Source: Roseomonas indoligenes (GTDB lineage Bacteria; Pseudomonadota; Alphaproteobacteria; Acetobacterales; Acetobacteraceae). From it: 64,000 nucleotides of DNA. Of the stretch, positions 1-8,409 are shown one piece after another; positions within the stretch are counted from its first letter, which is position 1, and every line of letters begins with the position of its first letter. A program made the position numbers and the translations under genes. Location of the stretch: NCBI RefSeq assembly GCF_017813365.1, contig NZ_JAGIZA010000020.1:1-64000 (forward strand), given 5' to 3'. The notes under the pieces were generated by a model. The model worked only from the letters and a program-made list of their open reading frames with translations. It searched no databases and was not told the origin of the DNA.

Positions 1-44
1 TCGAGACCGGCAACGACAGCTGGCGGTTCAAGAACCGCGTCTGA
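1..44 (+). CDS. C-terminal tail of a probable IS21-family IstB helper ATPase (partial)
   Basis: The first bases read in frame 3 as ETGNDSWRFKNRV followed by TGA at 42-44. This resembles the final residues of IS21-family IstB-type transposition helper ATPases. Only 13 residues are inside the window, so the match is suggestive. The call is supported by IS21-like terminal repeats that follow at 71-120. Upstream parts of the gene lie outside the window. Confidence 0.4.
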   Translation, partial: ETGNDSWRFKNRV

Positions 45-70
45 CTACCCCCTCAGCACGCCTCGCCAGA

Positions 71-120
71 GGGGTCCCTATTGCGCGCCGATCCGGGGTC
101 CCGATTCCGTGCCGATTGAC
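71..120. repeat. IS21-type terminal repeats (right end of an IS element)
   Basis: Two imperfect direct repeats of about 24 bp lie head to tail: GGGGTCCCTATTGCGCGCCG at 71 and GGGGTCCCGATTCCGTGCCG at 95, the second ending in ATTGAC at 120. Serial repeats at the tips are typical of IS21-family elements, where they bind the transposase. The ISL3 transposase reading frame loses homology exactly here, so this end marks an insertion into that gene. A related sequence in the same orientation occurs at 2097-2122. Confidence 0.5.
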
Positions 121-755
121 AGGTCGCGCGAGACCACCCCTATACCGGGGTGCCGCCGAAGCCACGCCTCGGCGGTCGCCATCTCCCGGTCGGGCAGCAG
201 GGCGACGATGCGCCGGCGCTCCAGGTCGCAGACGATCGTCCCGTAGCGATGATTTCGCCGAACCGCCCAGTCATCGATACCGATGACGGAAAGTGGCGCT
301 GCCCGTGGGCGGGCAAGCCGGCGCACCACGCGGAGCAGCGTGTCGTTGCTGACCGGCAGCATGAGCCGCTGGGCAAATCCGGCGCCGGGGCGGCCGCCGA
401 GGGCTAGGCCGAGGTGGTGTACCAGTCCTTCCAGCCGGTCGGTGCGCCGGGCCCGATCCGACCGCACCGCCTTGCCAAACCGCTCGGCGAAGATCCGGCA
501 CCGGCAGCCGGCCAAGTCGCAGAGGAAGCGCCGAACGACGAGCCGCAGACGGACACTGCGTCCCGCCCACGGGAGATCGGCCACCTGCCGGACGTAGCGG
601 CTGTGAACACGCTCCGAGAGGGTGCCGCACAGCGGACACGCCGACATCGCCGCCGCGCCCTGGGCCGCGACGACGATCGCGTCCTCGCCGTGAACGACAC
701 TCTCCACCACAAGCCCGGTGGGCACCAATGGCGCGACGCCAATCCCAGACCGCAT
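78..755 (-). pseudogene. ISL3-family transposase, 3' end truncated by an IS21-like insertion
   Basis: The product has the ISL3 layout: an N-terminal zinc-finger-like segment (CPLCGTLSERVHSRY, then a CDLAGCRCRIF element), the motif ADLPWAGRSVRLRL, a helix-turn-helix region, and the start of the DDE domain (SVIGIDDWAVRRNHRYGTIV, then GIGVVSRD). Family members are usually 400-550 residues; this frame gives about 225 and ends in unrelated residues read from the IS21-like terminal repeat. I chose the start at 755 because AGGAGG lies 8 bases upstream; an upstream in-frame ATG at 797 has no such site. The second and third catalytic acidic residues are missing, so it is inactive. Confidence 0.8.
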
Positions 756-842
756 GGCCCGGCCCTCCTGTAATCGCCACAGCAGGCCAGCAGCCAACTT
801 CAGCGAAAGTGAGTTGGAGTGCGCCCCTGTGAGTGGACAGGT

Positions 843-1664
843 TCAGGCTGGTGTTTTGACCGCCTGCTGGGCGTGTTGATCCTCGAACTGCACGGGGCTT
901 AGGTAGCCCAGGGCAGAGTGCAGCCGTCGTGAGTTGTAGACGTCGTCGATGAACCGCGGAAGGTCGGCGGTTACGTCCTCGAAGGTCTCGTAGGCGGCAA
1001 GGTAGACGGCCTCCACCTTGAGCGTCTTCATGAAGCTCTCGGCGCGGGCGTTGTCATAGGGGTTGCCCCGTCGGCTCATCGATCCCGTCAGGCCGTGGGC
1101 GGCGAGCAGCTCGCGATACGCCTCGGATGCGTATTGCGACCCGCGGTCCGAATGATGAATGCAGCCCTTCGGTGGCGCGCGGTTCCGGATGGCAGCCTTC
1201 AGCGCCGCCACGGTGATCCGGGCGTCCATGGAGCGGCTGGTGGCGTAGCCGACCACCTCAGACTGACGCTCCGCGTCTGGCTTGCGCGACCAGGCATCCA
1301 GAACGGCGGCCAGGTAGACGAAGCCGCCCGGGATGGCGACGTAGGTCAGGTCCGCGACCCAAAGCTGGTTGGGTCGGTCGGGGACAAGATCCCTGGCGAA
1401 GTCCGGAAAGATCGGGCCCTCGTGGTCGCTGTCCGTGGTCACCACGTAGCGGCGCCGTTTCTTCGGCTGCAGGCCGTGCTCGCGCATCAGGCGCCGGAGC
1501 TTCTTGCCGTTCACCACGACACCCTGGTGGCGGAGCGCCGCGCCGACCCGGCGGTACCCGTAGCATTCGAACTCGTCACAGATGCCGCCGATCCGGGTCA
1601 GCAGGCTCCGCTCCTCCAACGAAACGGGAGCCGCGTCGTAGAAAGTCGACCGGGAGAGCCCCAT
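843..1664 (-). CDS. IS3-family transposase OrfB (DDE integrase domain)
   Basis: This 273-residue protein has the HTH_21 segment ([14 protein letters not shown]) followed by an rve integrase core. The DDE triad is visible: Asp in [13 protein letters not shown], Asp in [12 protein letters not shown], and Glu in [12 protein letters not shown], with the expected Lys/Arg region after the Glu. It cuts and joins DNA at IS ends, normally as an OrfAB fusion made by -1 frameshifting. Its ATG overlaps the OrfA stop in an ATGA junction and its frame is -1 relative to OrfA. Length and motifs are intact, so it may be active. Confidence 0.92.
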   Translation of the reverse strand: MGLSRSTFYDAAPVSLEERSLLTRIGGICDEFECYGYRRVGAALRHQGVVVNGKKLRRLMREHGLQPKKRRRYVVTTDSDHEGPIFPDFARDLVPDRPNQLWVADLTYVAIPGGFVYLAAVLDAWSRKPDAERQSEVVGYATSRSMDARITVAALKAAIRNRAPPKGCIHHSDRGSQYASEAYRELLAAHGLTGSMSRRGNPYDNARAESFMKTLKVEAVYLAAYETFEDVTADLPRFIDDVYNSRRLHSALGYLSPVQFEDQHAQQAVKTPA

Positions 1665-2023
1665 CAGCTCGCACCCCCGGGCGACGGAGAGGCCAGCGGG
1701 CCGGTGACGACGGAGGTACTCGCGCCTTTCGACCGGGGAGCATGCTTCAAAGCCCCCTTTAGCAGCTCGAGCTCCAGCGCCTGCCGCCCGACCATCCGCT
1801 CCAGCGCCGCGATCCTGGCCTCGTACTCCTGAATCAGATCAGCCGCCTGGGCGTCCTCATCGAGGGCACCGGCCTCGAACTTGCCAACCCAGATCCGGAT
1901 CAGCTGGCGCGAGATGTCGTGCCGCTTGGACAAGGCGTGCAGGGTCTCGCCCGCGATGAACTCCTCGGCCACCTGCCGCTTGAACGCGACGCTGTGGGAG
2001 CGGTGCCGTGCCATGACTTCCAT
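1664..2023 (-). CDS. IS3-family transposase OrfA (helix-turn-helix)
   Basis: The 119-residue protein starts with a basic helix-turn-helix ([20 protein letters not shown] followed by [20 protein letters not shown]) and continues into a leucine-zipper-like coiled coil ([20 protein letters not shown]). OrfA proteins bind the terminal repeats and supply the DNA-binding half of the OrfAB transposase. The start used here is the first ATG; a second Met at residue 4 (MARHRSH) is also possible. It is translationally coupled to OrfB. Confidence 0.9.
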   Translation of the reverse strand: MEVMARHRSHSVAFKRQVAEEFIAGETLHALSKRHDISRQLIRIWVGKFEAGALDEDAQAADLIQEYEARIAALERMVGRQALELELLKGALKHAPRSKGASTSVVTGPLASPSPGGAS

Positions 2024-2096
2024 CCTCCGGAAGCCCAGGCAGGAGGGTCAATCCATTTCGCCCAAACCGTCCACCGGGAGGGGCGCACTCCAATCA

Positions 2097-2122
2097 GGGG
2101 TCAATCTTGGGTGCTGATTGAC
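2097..2122. repeat. IS21-like end remnant
   Basis: GGGGTCAATCTTGGGTGCTG followed by ATTGAC resembles the repeat ending at 120 (same spacing of GGGGTC, TG and GATTGAC) and has the same orientation. It lies immediately outside the IS3 right end, so it is probably the tip of an older IS21-type element that the IS3 copy interrupted or displaced. Confidence 0.35.
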
Positions 2123-2639
2123 ACGCAGGCCGTGATGGTCGCCATCTACATGGCCGAGAACGCGGCCGTGGCGCTTTCCGCCGGCGCGCCGCACCACGCC
2201 GTCCCCACACTCCCGGAGGAGGAGGCCGAGGAGACGGCGCGACGCCTTCTAACCCCGGGCACGGTGGCGCGCGTTTGGGCCGGTCGTGTCACCGGACTGA
2301 GCCTGGAGGAGTCGAGCCCACCTGAAAGGTGACCTGGGCAGCAAGCGGCAGAGCAAGGGGCCCTACGGCTCCTTACTTCGCGCTCAGCGTGCCGGCCTCC
2401 TGAGGCGCAGGCGAGCTCGCATCTGGTCAGGCGTGCAGTCGAAGGATGGCCATCTGACCAACTGCCCGTCCAGGCTGGCGCTGATGAGCTGAAGCGCCGC
2501 CGCCGGCCAGAGGACGCGTCAGCGGTCGGCTCGTGCTCCACTTCCCACAGCTTCGCCAGGAGATGGGGCTGAGCGCGTTGCCGGACCCTCCTGCGCGCCG
2601 TCGCTTGCGCAGTGTCCTCCGAGTCGCGACGTCTTGTGG
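2123..2639. other. Region between insertion sequences and origin; no recognised gene
   Basis: A 66-codon frame starts at 2133 on the plus strand (MVAIYMAENAAVALSAGAPH and onward) and ends at 2332. It has no clear ribosome-binding site and I do not recognise it; it may be a short host gene or the remnant of one. From 2333 to 2639 only overlapping chance frames are seen on both strands. The iteron array begins at 2640. Confidence 0.3.
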
Positions 2640-2819
2640 GGAATCCAGTGAGCGGAGTTCCTGTTGAGGAATCCAGTGAGAGGCGGCTTGCACACAGGCC
2701 GGGTGAGGAGACGAGTGAGAAATCCGGGGAAACGGGTGAGCGGACCCACCGGGAATCAAGAGCTTGGAAGGCTTATCCCGAGGAAACGGGTGAGGACTCT
2801 AATAGAGGAATCCAAATAG
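2640..2819 (+). repeat. Iteron-like array upstream of repA (putative replication origin)
   Basis: A 13-bp motif recurs on the plus strand. GGAATCCAGTGAG is exact at 2640-2652 and 2668-2680; the related GGAAACGGGTGAG is exact at 2728-2740 and 2782-2794; degenerate copies are GGAGACGAGTGAG at 2707 and GGAATCCAAATAG at 2807. The common core is GGAAnC then GTGAG. Spacing is irregular (21-54 bp). Directly repeated motifs upstream of a RepA-type gene are the expected binding sites for the initiator. That they form the origin is inferred. Confidence 0.65.
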
Positions 2820-2889
2820 CTTTCCCTAGTAGCTGCCCTCACTCCTTTCCTCGGGGACTTCGCTGCCGCGTTGGGGCAGTGTCGGCGAC

Positions 2890-3831
2890 ATGGGAACGGT
2901 GCATGAGCTGATCGAGGCGAAAGGTCGCAAGGGAGCCATCGAGGCGGGCATCGAGCGCCCCGTCGTCGAGGCCGCTGCCGCATACCTGTCCGACGAGGAC
3001 AGCGGGCTCGGTTTCGCCTACTCAGGATGGGCCCAGTGCGCCCTGCCGCACAAGCGCCTAGCTGACGATGCGCCCTGGGGCATCGTCAGCGAGCGGGTGA
3101 AGCTCATGGTGGAACCCGGGCGGCGCCAGGTGGTGTCCCCGGACGGGGCCCAGAGCTTCGAGTTCATCGGCGTGCCCTTCGGCAGCCACGCACGGCTCAT
3201 CCTCCTATACCTGCAGACGGAGGCCCTTCGCACCGGTAGCCGCGAGGTCGAGCTCGGGAACTCCATGCGGGGGTGGCTCGCGCGAGTCGGCATTCCCGCC
3301 GGCGGGATGACGGGCAAATCGGTGCGGGACCAGGCGGAACGCATCTCTCGCTGCAAGCTGACCTTCGACATCGCCACCGGTGGCCGCGCCTCGGGCCTGG
3401 TGCAGCAAACGATCGTCGACCGCGCCCTGTTCATCGAGGCGGACGACGGCGCCGTGCAGGGGCGCCTCTCCCTCGAGACGGCAAAGCTCTCCGAAGGGTT
3501 CTTCGAGCAGCTTCGGAGGCATCCCGTCCCCCTCGAGGAGGCGGCCATCAAGGCCCTCTCCAACAACGCGCCCGCGCTGGACTGCTATCTCTGGCTCGCC
3601 TACCGGCTGCACGTGCTGAAGGCCGACCGGCTCGTGCCCTGGGCCGCGCTCAAAGCGCAGTTCGGCACGGGGTTCAGCAAGCTCTACCACTTCAAGAACA
3701 AGTTCCCGGGCACCCTTGCCCTGGCGCAGGCCGTCTATCCGGCGGCGCGATTCGACGTGATCGACGACGGCGTGGTCCTGAAGCCGTCCCGCCCGCCCGT
3801 GGCGCCGCGCCTGATCTCCGCCGCCCGCTGA
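2890..3831 (+). CDS. repA: RepA-type plasmid replication initiator
   Basis: The 313-residue protein matches the plasmid-encoded RepA family (RepA_C type). The diagnostic block is SHARLILLYLQTEALRTGSR followed by EVELGNSMRGWLARVG at about residues 98-135, with a second conserved stretch around ALDCYLWLAYRLHVL near residue 232. Such proteins bind iterons, melt the origin and recruit the host replisome. It is flanked by iteron-like repeats on both sides and is convergent with parB. The ATG at 2890 has no strong Shine-Dalgarno site, so translation may be weak. The length fits the family. Confidence 0.85.
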   Translation: MGTVHELIEAKGRKGAIEAGIERPVVEAAAAYLSDEDSGLGFAYSGWAQCALPHKRLADDAPWGIVSERVKLMVEPGRRQVVSPDGAQSFEFIGVPFGSHARLILLYLQTEALRTGSREVELGNSMRGWLARVGIPAGGMTGKSVRDQAERISRCKLTFDIATGGRASGLVQQTIVDRALFIEADDGAVQGRLSLETAKLSEGFFEQLRRHPVPLEEAAIKALSNNAPALDCYLWLAYRLHVLKADRLVPWAALKAQFGTGFSKLYHFKNKFPGTLALAQAVYPAARFDVIDDGVVLKPSRPPVAPRLISAAR

Positions 3832-3838
3832 AGGGGCG

Positions 3839-3887
3839 CTCACCGGATTCCCCACCTCGGGGAAGGTTTCCTCGCTCACTGGATTCC
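3839..3887 (-). repeat. Inverted iteron-like copies downstream of repA
   Basis: Two copies of the upstream 13-bp motif occur here in opposite orientation. CTCACTGGATTCC at 3875-3887 is the exact complement of GGAATCCAGTGAG, and CTCACCGGATTCC at 3839-3851 differs by one base. They fill the short gap between the repA stop and the convergent parB. Iterons on both flanks in inverse orientation could allow handcuffing or copy-number control; that role is inferred. Confidence 0.6.
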
Positions 3888-3921
3888 CCAGATTGAGCGG
3901 GGGCCCCTCCCCTCCTCGATG

Positions 3922-5106
3922 TCAGGCGGCGGTGGCCGAGCGATCCAACTCCTTCTGCAGCTCCTCAAGAATCGTGGGCAGCCGGTCGCTGAGCCGGTCG
4001 ATCAGGTCCTCGCTGACAAGGTGGTCGAAGCGCACCTGCCAACGCCCTTCGCGGAGGATCGTCGTGGCGATCTGGCGCCGGCCGAGGAAGATCGGGCGCG
4101 CGGTGGCCCGTTTCCTGGCGCGGGGCGTCACGACCTGCCGGCGTGCGGCGGCCAGGGCGGTCGAGACCTCCTCCGCCTCCTGCGCGGACGCGTCGCCGCG
4201 GGAGGTCCGCTGGGCCAGATCTTGCAGCGAGCGGACGATGCGCTCCTCGGCGCCCGGGTCCGCCGTGAGAACCTCGAGGAGCTCCTTCGCCTTGCGGAAG
4301 CTGACCGCACGGGGATTGCGGAAGCTGCGGACCACCGCATCGGGAATAAGGGTGAGCTTCAGCAGGTGCGAGACGAGGGATTTATCTACACCGTAGATGG
4401 CGGCCAGCTCGGTTCCGTTGAGCCCGGTCCGCTCCATGGTGTGCGCGAAGTAGCGCGCGCGCTCGAAGGCACTCAGATCCTCCCGGTGGTGGTTCTCGCT
4501 GAAGCGGGCGGCGAGCATGCCCTCGTCAGTGAGGTCCCGCACACGGGCCAGGACAGTGATCCCAAGCAGCCGGCAGGCCGCCAGACGGCGCTTGCCTGCG
4601 GCGATCTCGTAGACCTCGCCAGGGGCGGAACCGGGCTTCGGGCGGACGAGGATCGCGAGGTCCTGGCCGCGCTGCCGGATGTTCTCGGCGAGGCCGGCGA
4701 TCTCGTCCGAGGAGTAGGCGACCTCGAACCGGTCCGCCGGGAGGGTGTCCTCGATGCGTGCGGGATCGATGTAGCGAAACTCGGCCAGGGCCTGGCCGGG
4801 CGCGGCGCTGGCGATCACGGCCTTCAGCCGGTCATTCTCGGCGAGGGCTGCCTCCAGCTCCGCGCTGGCGGTCCGCGTCTCCTGCGAGCCGCTGGCCTTG
4901 GCGGCGGCGAGGGCCGCCTCGGCGCGCTGCAGTTTGGCCTGCGCGCGGGAGAGCTTCTCCTGCAGCGACATCTCGACCCTGTCGAAGGCGGCGAGCGGCG
5001 CGAAGGGCTGGTCGGGCGCGGTGCCCTCCGCGATCTCATCCTCGGTGAGCTGACTCGTGATTTCTGCCATGCTGCGACGCATCGCGCGCTGTGGACGCTG
5101 TGCCAT
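3922..5106 (-). CDS. parB: ParB-family centromere-binding partition protein
   Basis: The 394-residue protein has an alanine-rich coiled coil near residues 46-73, a ParB/Srx NTPase core (YSSDEIAGLAENIRQRGQDL, then YEIAAGKRRLAACRLLG and the ENHHREDLSAFERARYF box near residue 203), and a helix-turn-helix (LNGTELAAIYGVDKSLVSHL). It binds parS DNA, spreads as a CTP-dependent clamp and works with ParA. I chose the start at 5106 because a GGGGAGGGGAGGG purine tract lies just upstream and it follows the parA stop by 13 bp; an ATG at 5148 would overlap parA. Its likely targets are the palindromes at 6630, 6792 and 7074. Confidence 0.9.
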   Translation of the reverse strand: MAQRPQRAMRRSMAEITSQLTEDEIAEGTAPDQPFAPLAAFDRVEMSLQEKLSRAQAKLQRAEAALAAAKASGSQETRTASAELEAALAENDRLKAVIASAAPGQALAEFRYIDPARIEDTLPADRFEVAYSSDEIAGLAENIRQRGQDLAILVRPKPGSAPGEVYEIAAGKRRLAACRLLGITVLARVRDLTDEGMLAARFSENHHREDLSAFERARYFAHTMERTGLNGTELAAIYGVDKSLVSHLLKLTLIPDAVVRSFRNPRAVSFRKAKELLEVLTADPGAEERIVRSLQDLAQRTSRGDASAQEAEEVSTALAAARRQVVTPRARKRATARPIFLGRRQIATTILREGRWQVRFDHLVSEDLIDRLSDRLPTILEELQKELDRSATAA

Positions 5107-5119
5107 GCCCTCCCCTCCC

Positions 5120-6385
5120 CTACTCAGCGGCCACGCCATAGGATTCATCGGCCGCCTCCTGTGGCTTGCGACCCCAGAAGCTCAGCACTTCCGCCTCGAT
5201 CACGCTTCCCACCGCGTCCATCGCGGCGACCGCGCGCTTGTACGAGCGATCCTCACTCTTGGCCGGGACATACTCGTAGAGCGTCCACTTCATGTTGCCG
5301 GCGGAACCGAGCGCGCTCGTCTCGACCATGGGTTGCCGGATCATCAGTGGCCCGAGGACGAGGTTCATGCTGTCCACCACCTCGGTCTGCGGGCGGCTGG
5401 TCGCGACGTAGCGATTGACGAGGACACGGAGGAACGCCCAGCCGCGCCAGACCTCCTGGCCGTACATCTTGAGGAGGCGCCGTTCCGTGACGGCGAGGAA
5501 GGCCATGAACTCCGTCATGGACTGCAGGTCCATGTTCGTCGCGAGCACGGGAACGATGAGGCCATCGGCCGCGCTGAACGCGTTCACCGACAGCATGTTG
5601 ATGTCGGGACGGCAGTCGAGGATCGCCACGTCATAGGCATCGCTGACGTGATCGAGGAAGGCGCGGACCTCGCGGTGCCAGTCCACTTCCGTCATCGGGG
5701 CGTGCATGTTCGGCATGGAGCGCTGCTTCAGGATGTCCTCCGAGCTGTGGAGGACGGCGCTTGCCGCGACGAGGTCGATATTGGGCCAGTAGGTGTGCCG
5801 GATCGCGTCGGCCGCGGCAGCATCCTCCTCACCTTGGGAGCGGGCGATCCAGCCGTGGATCGAGGTGCCCGCCGGCAGGACGTAGCCGTTCGCGTCGCGG
5901 CCGACATGGCGGGCCGGGTCAATCCCGAAGAGGGCCGTTGATGAGGCCTGGGCATCCAGATCGACAATGAGAACGCGATAGCCCCTCAGCGCGAGGAACT
6001 GCGCGAGGTGCACCGTCGAGGTGGACTTGCCGACGCCGCCCTTGAAGTTCGTGTTCGCGACGACGCAGAGGCTGTCACCCTGTCGACGGCCTAGTCTGTA
6101 CTTCTGGTTCCCCGTGTTCTCGTGGAGCCAACGACGGGCCGCAATAATCTCCTCCAGGGTGAAAACGCGGCTTTTTCCCAGGAGAGTTCCTTGCGGGAAG
6201 CTGTCCGCGCTGCTGACGCGATTGCGGAGGTGGCTTTCGGTGATGCCGAGGAGAGATGACACCTCCTTCGAGGTGAAGCTGCGGAGGGACTTCTCGCGCT
6301 TGTTGTTGTTCTGATCGGCGATGATGGCGGATTGCTGGCTTCGAAGACGCTTCGCGATCCCCTCGAGCGTTCCGTACCAGGTCAT
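5120..6385 (-). CDS. parA: ParA-family partition ATPase with N-terminal helix-turn-helix
   Basis: This 421-residue protein is a long, type Ia-like ParA. An N-terminal extension contains a helix-turn-helix (FTSKEVSSLLGITESHLRNR, residues 37-56) that probably autoregulates the operon. The deviant Walker A is NFKGGVGKSTSTVHLAQFL near residue 115, followed by LIVDLDAQASSTALFG and the Walker B-like DVAILDCRPDINMLSVNAFS. It uses ATP-dependent nucleoid binding to move ParB-parS complexes. The start at 6385 has GGAGGGG 5 bases upstream; an ATG at 6478 would add 31 residues without a site. parB follows in the same operon. Confidence 0.9.
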   Translation of the reverse strand: MTWYGTLEGIAKRLRSQQSAIIADQNNNKREKSLRSFTSKEVSSLLGITESHLRNRVSSADSFPQGTLLGKSRVFTLEEIIAARRWLHENTGNQKYRLGRRQGDSLCVVANTNFKGGVGKSTSTVHLAQFLALRGYRVLIVDLDAQASSTALFGIDPARHVGRDANGYVLPAGTSIHGWIARSQGEEDAAAADAIRHTYWPNIDLVAASAVLHSSEDILKQRSMPNMHAPMTEVDWHREVRAFLDHVSDAYDVAILDCRPDINMLSVNAFSAADGLIVPVLATNMDLQSMTEFMAFLAVTERRLLKMYGQEVWRGWAFLRVLVNRYVATSRPQTEVVDSMNLVLGPLMIRQPMVETSALGSAGNMKWTLYEYVPAKSEDRSYKRAVAAMDAVGSVIEAEVLSFWGRKPQEAADESYGVAAE

Positions 6386-6629
6386 CCGATCCCCTCCATC
6401 TCGTGCTACTGACCGCCCTGAAAGCGCATTCTGATCTATCGGCTTTGGATATGCGCTTATGAGGGCGATGATCCCCAATGGCGCGCGTATGGACCATCAT
6501 CTATTTCGATAGCGCTTGGCAAGGCTGGACTTTGGTAAGATGAGGGATAATCAGACCCGACGAGAGTTGTGCATGATCAGTGTTGCCAGGAAGCATCGCC
6601 GGCCCCCTTCCGGAGTATGGGGTCGGCCA

Positions 6630-6645
6630 GTTGAACGCGTTCAAC
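6630..6645. promoter_or_regulatory. parS: parS-like palindrome, copy 1
   Basis: GTTGAACGCGTTCAAC is a perfect 16-bp palindrome located 245 bp upstream of the parA start. It has the GTT...AAC borders and central GC-rich step typical of parS sites used by plasmid and repABC-type ParB proteins. Identity with the copies at 6792 and 7074 makes chance unlikely. Confidence 0.8.
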
Positions 6646-6791
6646 AGGGCGGCTTGCCCCAGCAGGCTTGGGGCCAGTTCTCACGTCTAAGAGTTCGCTT
6701 TCCGTTCTAGCGTGGTGTGAACTCTGAGTTAATCTAGACCCGCAGTTTCGCCTCCCTTCTACCCCTCCTCCTTCTCAGCACGACATGGCTA

Positions 6792-6807
6792 GTTGAACGC
6801 GTTCAAC
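6792..6807. promoter_or_regulatory. parS: parS-like palindrome, copy 2
   Basis: This is an identical GTTGAACGCGTTCAAC palindrome, extended by an A-T pair to an 18-bp palindrome at 6791-6808. It lies 162 bp from copy 1. ParB binding is inferred from sequence symmetry and position next to parAB. Confidence 0.8.
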
Positions 6808-7073
6808 TCACCGCACGGGCTCGCATTCTGGTTGTAGGGTGACCGCAACAAACTGCGTAACGGCAACTGGTGGGGCGCGATCAAACCTCGGCGCGTCTAT
6901 TAATTATAGGCTGTCGCGTTGTCCTATCAGCTATGCGGTTGATCTCTCGCACAGGAGGATGGTTCGGTTAACAACCCTGGCTGCGGGGTCTTCCATATCT
7001 TTGATGATAGGTAACTATGTGAGCCGCGAGGACCAACTGACTTGTTCACGGCGCCCAGAATCTGTCATCCTTG

Positions 7074-7089
7074 GTTGAACGCGTTCAAC
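7074..7089. promoter_or_regulatory. parS: parS-like palindrome, copy 3
   Basis: The third exact copy of GTTGAACGCGTTCAAC lies 282 bp beyond copy 2. Three sites within 460 bp form a compact centromere-like cluster between parA and the first toxin-antitoxin module. Confidence 0.8.
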
Positions 7090-7525
7090 TCGCTTCGGTG
7101 AGAGGCGGCCTTTTATGGCGTCAGCATAACAGCCCGGTCTGGATCTCACGGCGACAGGCACGGAACTTTTTTGGCCGGTTGTCCCTAATGCCCCAAGATG
7201 CTTAGCGGAACGCCAGCGAAATCGGGTGCCGCATTGCCACTTTTGTTACGAGTGTAGCTCCTGATGCCAAGACTACCAGAGAAGCGCGAGGCGAGCATCG
7301 CTTTGAGGAACTATGCCCGCTCCTCCTAGGAGGCAATTTGCCGAACTGTCTTGCGTCGGTCTGAGCAGAGCAGGTCACTCCCTGCCGAGACCAGCTGGCA
7401 GTCTGCAGCGGTCAACCCGGATCAACAGCAACGACACAAAAAAGGAATATAGTCCGGAAATCCGATGCTGATTGGAAGCCGAACAATCATAGAACTAGAG
7501 TCTGCTGGTTACCTCACGCACGAAC

Positions 7526-8044
7526 CTACAACCAAGATCGTTGATTCCGCGGCAGCCGTCCTTCGTCATCGATCACCGCAATCCGGTGTGGAACAGCATC
7601 GCCCCAGTGCCAAAAGATGACATTCCGGTCGCCCTCGGTCGCGCCTGGACCAAAGCTCGGCACGATGATCGCGGCTGTTCCCGCATCGATCAGCCGTCGT
7701 GCCACCCGCCAACTTGGTGGCTCTGCGCCGCGAAGTGCCAGGTCCTCCCACGGACAGGCAAGGTCCGTCAGTCCGATACCCAGGTCCGAACGACTGCCAG
7801 GATCCGTGAGGTCGGCGACATCGTCACAATCGACCTCATAGGTGCAGATAGTCAGGGGCTGCGTCTTGAACGCGAAGCCCTGCTGTGCCTCGCGCCAAGC
7901 CGTTTCCATGCGCCAGGAGGTATACAGGGCGGCAACCCCGACAGGATTGAAGCGGCCCCCAAAGCGGGCTGCGCCGTCGCCGGATATAGGGGTGAAGGCC
8001 CAGCGAGGATTGTGGGCCCGATAGACGAGCCGCCTCAGCCTCAC
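7526..8044 (-). CDS. RES-domain toxin
   Basis: The 172-residue protein is a RES-family toxin. The conserved Arg is in LVYRAHNPRWAF, the GxRFNP motif reads GGRFNPVGVAALYTSW (residues about 29-44) followed by the catalytic-type Glu in METAWREAQQG, and the conserved late Ser is in AIIVPSFGPGAT. RES toxins degrade NAD+ when free of antitoxin. The start is GTG at 8044, overlapping the antitoxin stop in a GTGA junction, so toxin translation depends on antitoxin translation. It sits next to the parS region and probably stabilises the replicon. A second RES pair lies at 35.2-36.4 kb. Confidence 0.85.
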   Translation of the reverse strand: MRLRRLVYRAHNPRWAFTPISGDGAARFGGRFNPVGVAALYTSWRMETAWREAQQGFAFKTQPLTICTYEVDCDDVADLTDPGSRSDLGIGLTDLACPWEDLALRGAEPPSWRVARRLIDAGTAAIIVPSFGPGATEGDRNVIFWHWGDAVPHRIAVIDDEGRLPRNQRSWL

Positions 8045-8409
8045 GCGTATCCGCCGACCGCAATCCGATCGAGATAGCGTTTCACAGCTTCGGCCCGGCC
8101 CTCCTTCACAATGGCCTCCGCCGTTTGATCTCCGAAGGAGGGGAGGGGCTGCGACCGGTACCAGGCAAAGGCAAGCTGCGGGGAGCCGGCCCAGGGACGG
8201 ACGCGGTTCAGGATCTCGACGATATCGCGCAGGCGCGATTGGGTTGCCGGGGAGCGGGCCCTGGTCGTCTTGGATACGGCGTCGCGGGAAAGGCCTGCCG
8301 CGAGGGCAAGTTCGCTGCGGGTGATGTGCAGAAGGCCGCTTAGGCGGTCGATGGCAACATCGCCGGTTTCGGTGGCCGTCTGGTCAAGAAAGGCGAAGCT
8401 CGTCGGCAT
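8041..8409 (-). CDS. Xre/MbcA/ParS-type antitoxin of the RES pair
   Basis: The 122-residue protein has an N-terminal Xre-like DNA-binding part (LSGLLHITRSELALAAGLSR) and a C-terminal DUF2384/MbcA toxin-binding domain (RVRPWAGSPQLAFAWYRSQP, then FGDQTAEAIVKEGRAEAVKR). Such antitoxins block the RES active site and repress their own promoter as a complex. I use the ATG at 8409 with a GAGG-type site upstream; a GTG at 8424 is an alternative. A TATAGT hexamer in the upstream minus strand (complement of 8445-8450) is a candidate -10 element. Confidence 0.82.
   Translation of the reverse strand: MPTSFAFLDQTATETGDVAIDRLSGLLHITRSELALAAGLSRDAVSKTTRARSPATQSRLRDIVEILNRVRPWAGSPQLAFAWYRSQPLPSFGDQTAEAIVKEGRAEAVKRYLDRIAVGGYA

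Larger units (their letters stand above)
814..2093 (-). mobile_element. IS3-family insertion sequence, about 1.28 kb
   Basis: Terminal inverted repeats bracket two transposase frames. The left end at 814-838 begins TTGGAGTGCGCCCCT, and the complement of 2069-2093 begins with the same 15 bases; after a 4-base mismatch both arms share GTGGAC, so 21 of 25 positions match. If the ends begin with TG, as is usual for IS3 elements, the borders are 815 and 2092. No target-site duplication was found, which suggests that a flank has been rearranged. Confidence 0.8.
6386..7525. other. Non-coding partition region with three parS-like sites
   Basis: This stretch of about 1.1 kb separates parA from the RES toxin gene. 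It holds three copies of a 16-bp palindrome (separate entries) and no convincing gene; two short plus-strand frames at 6516 and 6839 have no ribosome-binding site or recognisable product. It is visibly richer in A+T than its surroundings in places. The parA promoter must lie near 6386-6480. From 7090 to 7525 I see nothing specific. Confidence 0.6.

Noticed and set aside
6516-7078. Two short plus-strand frames between the parS sites
   Set aside because: Neither has a ribosome-binding site or recognisable product, and both overlap or abut the palindromes, so the region is better read as non-coding.
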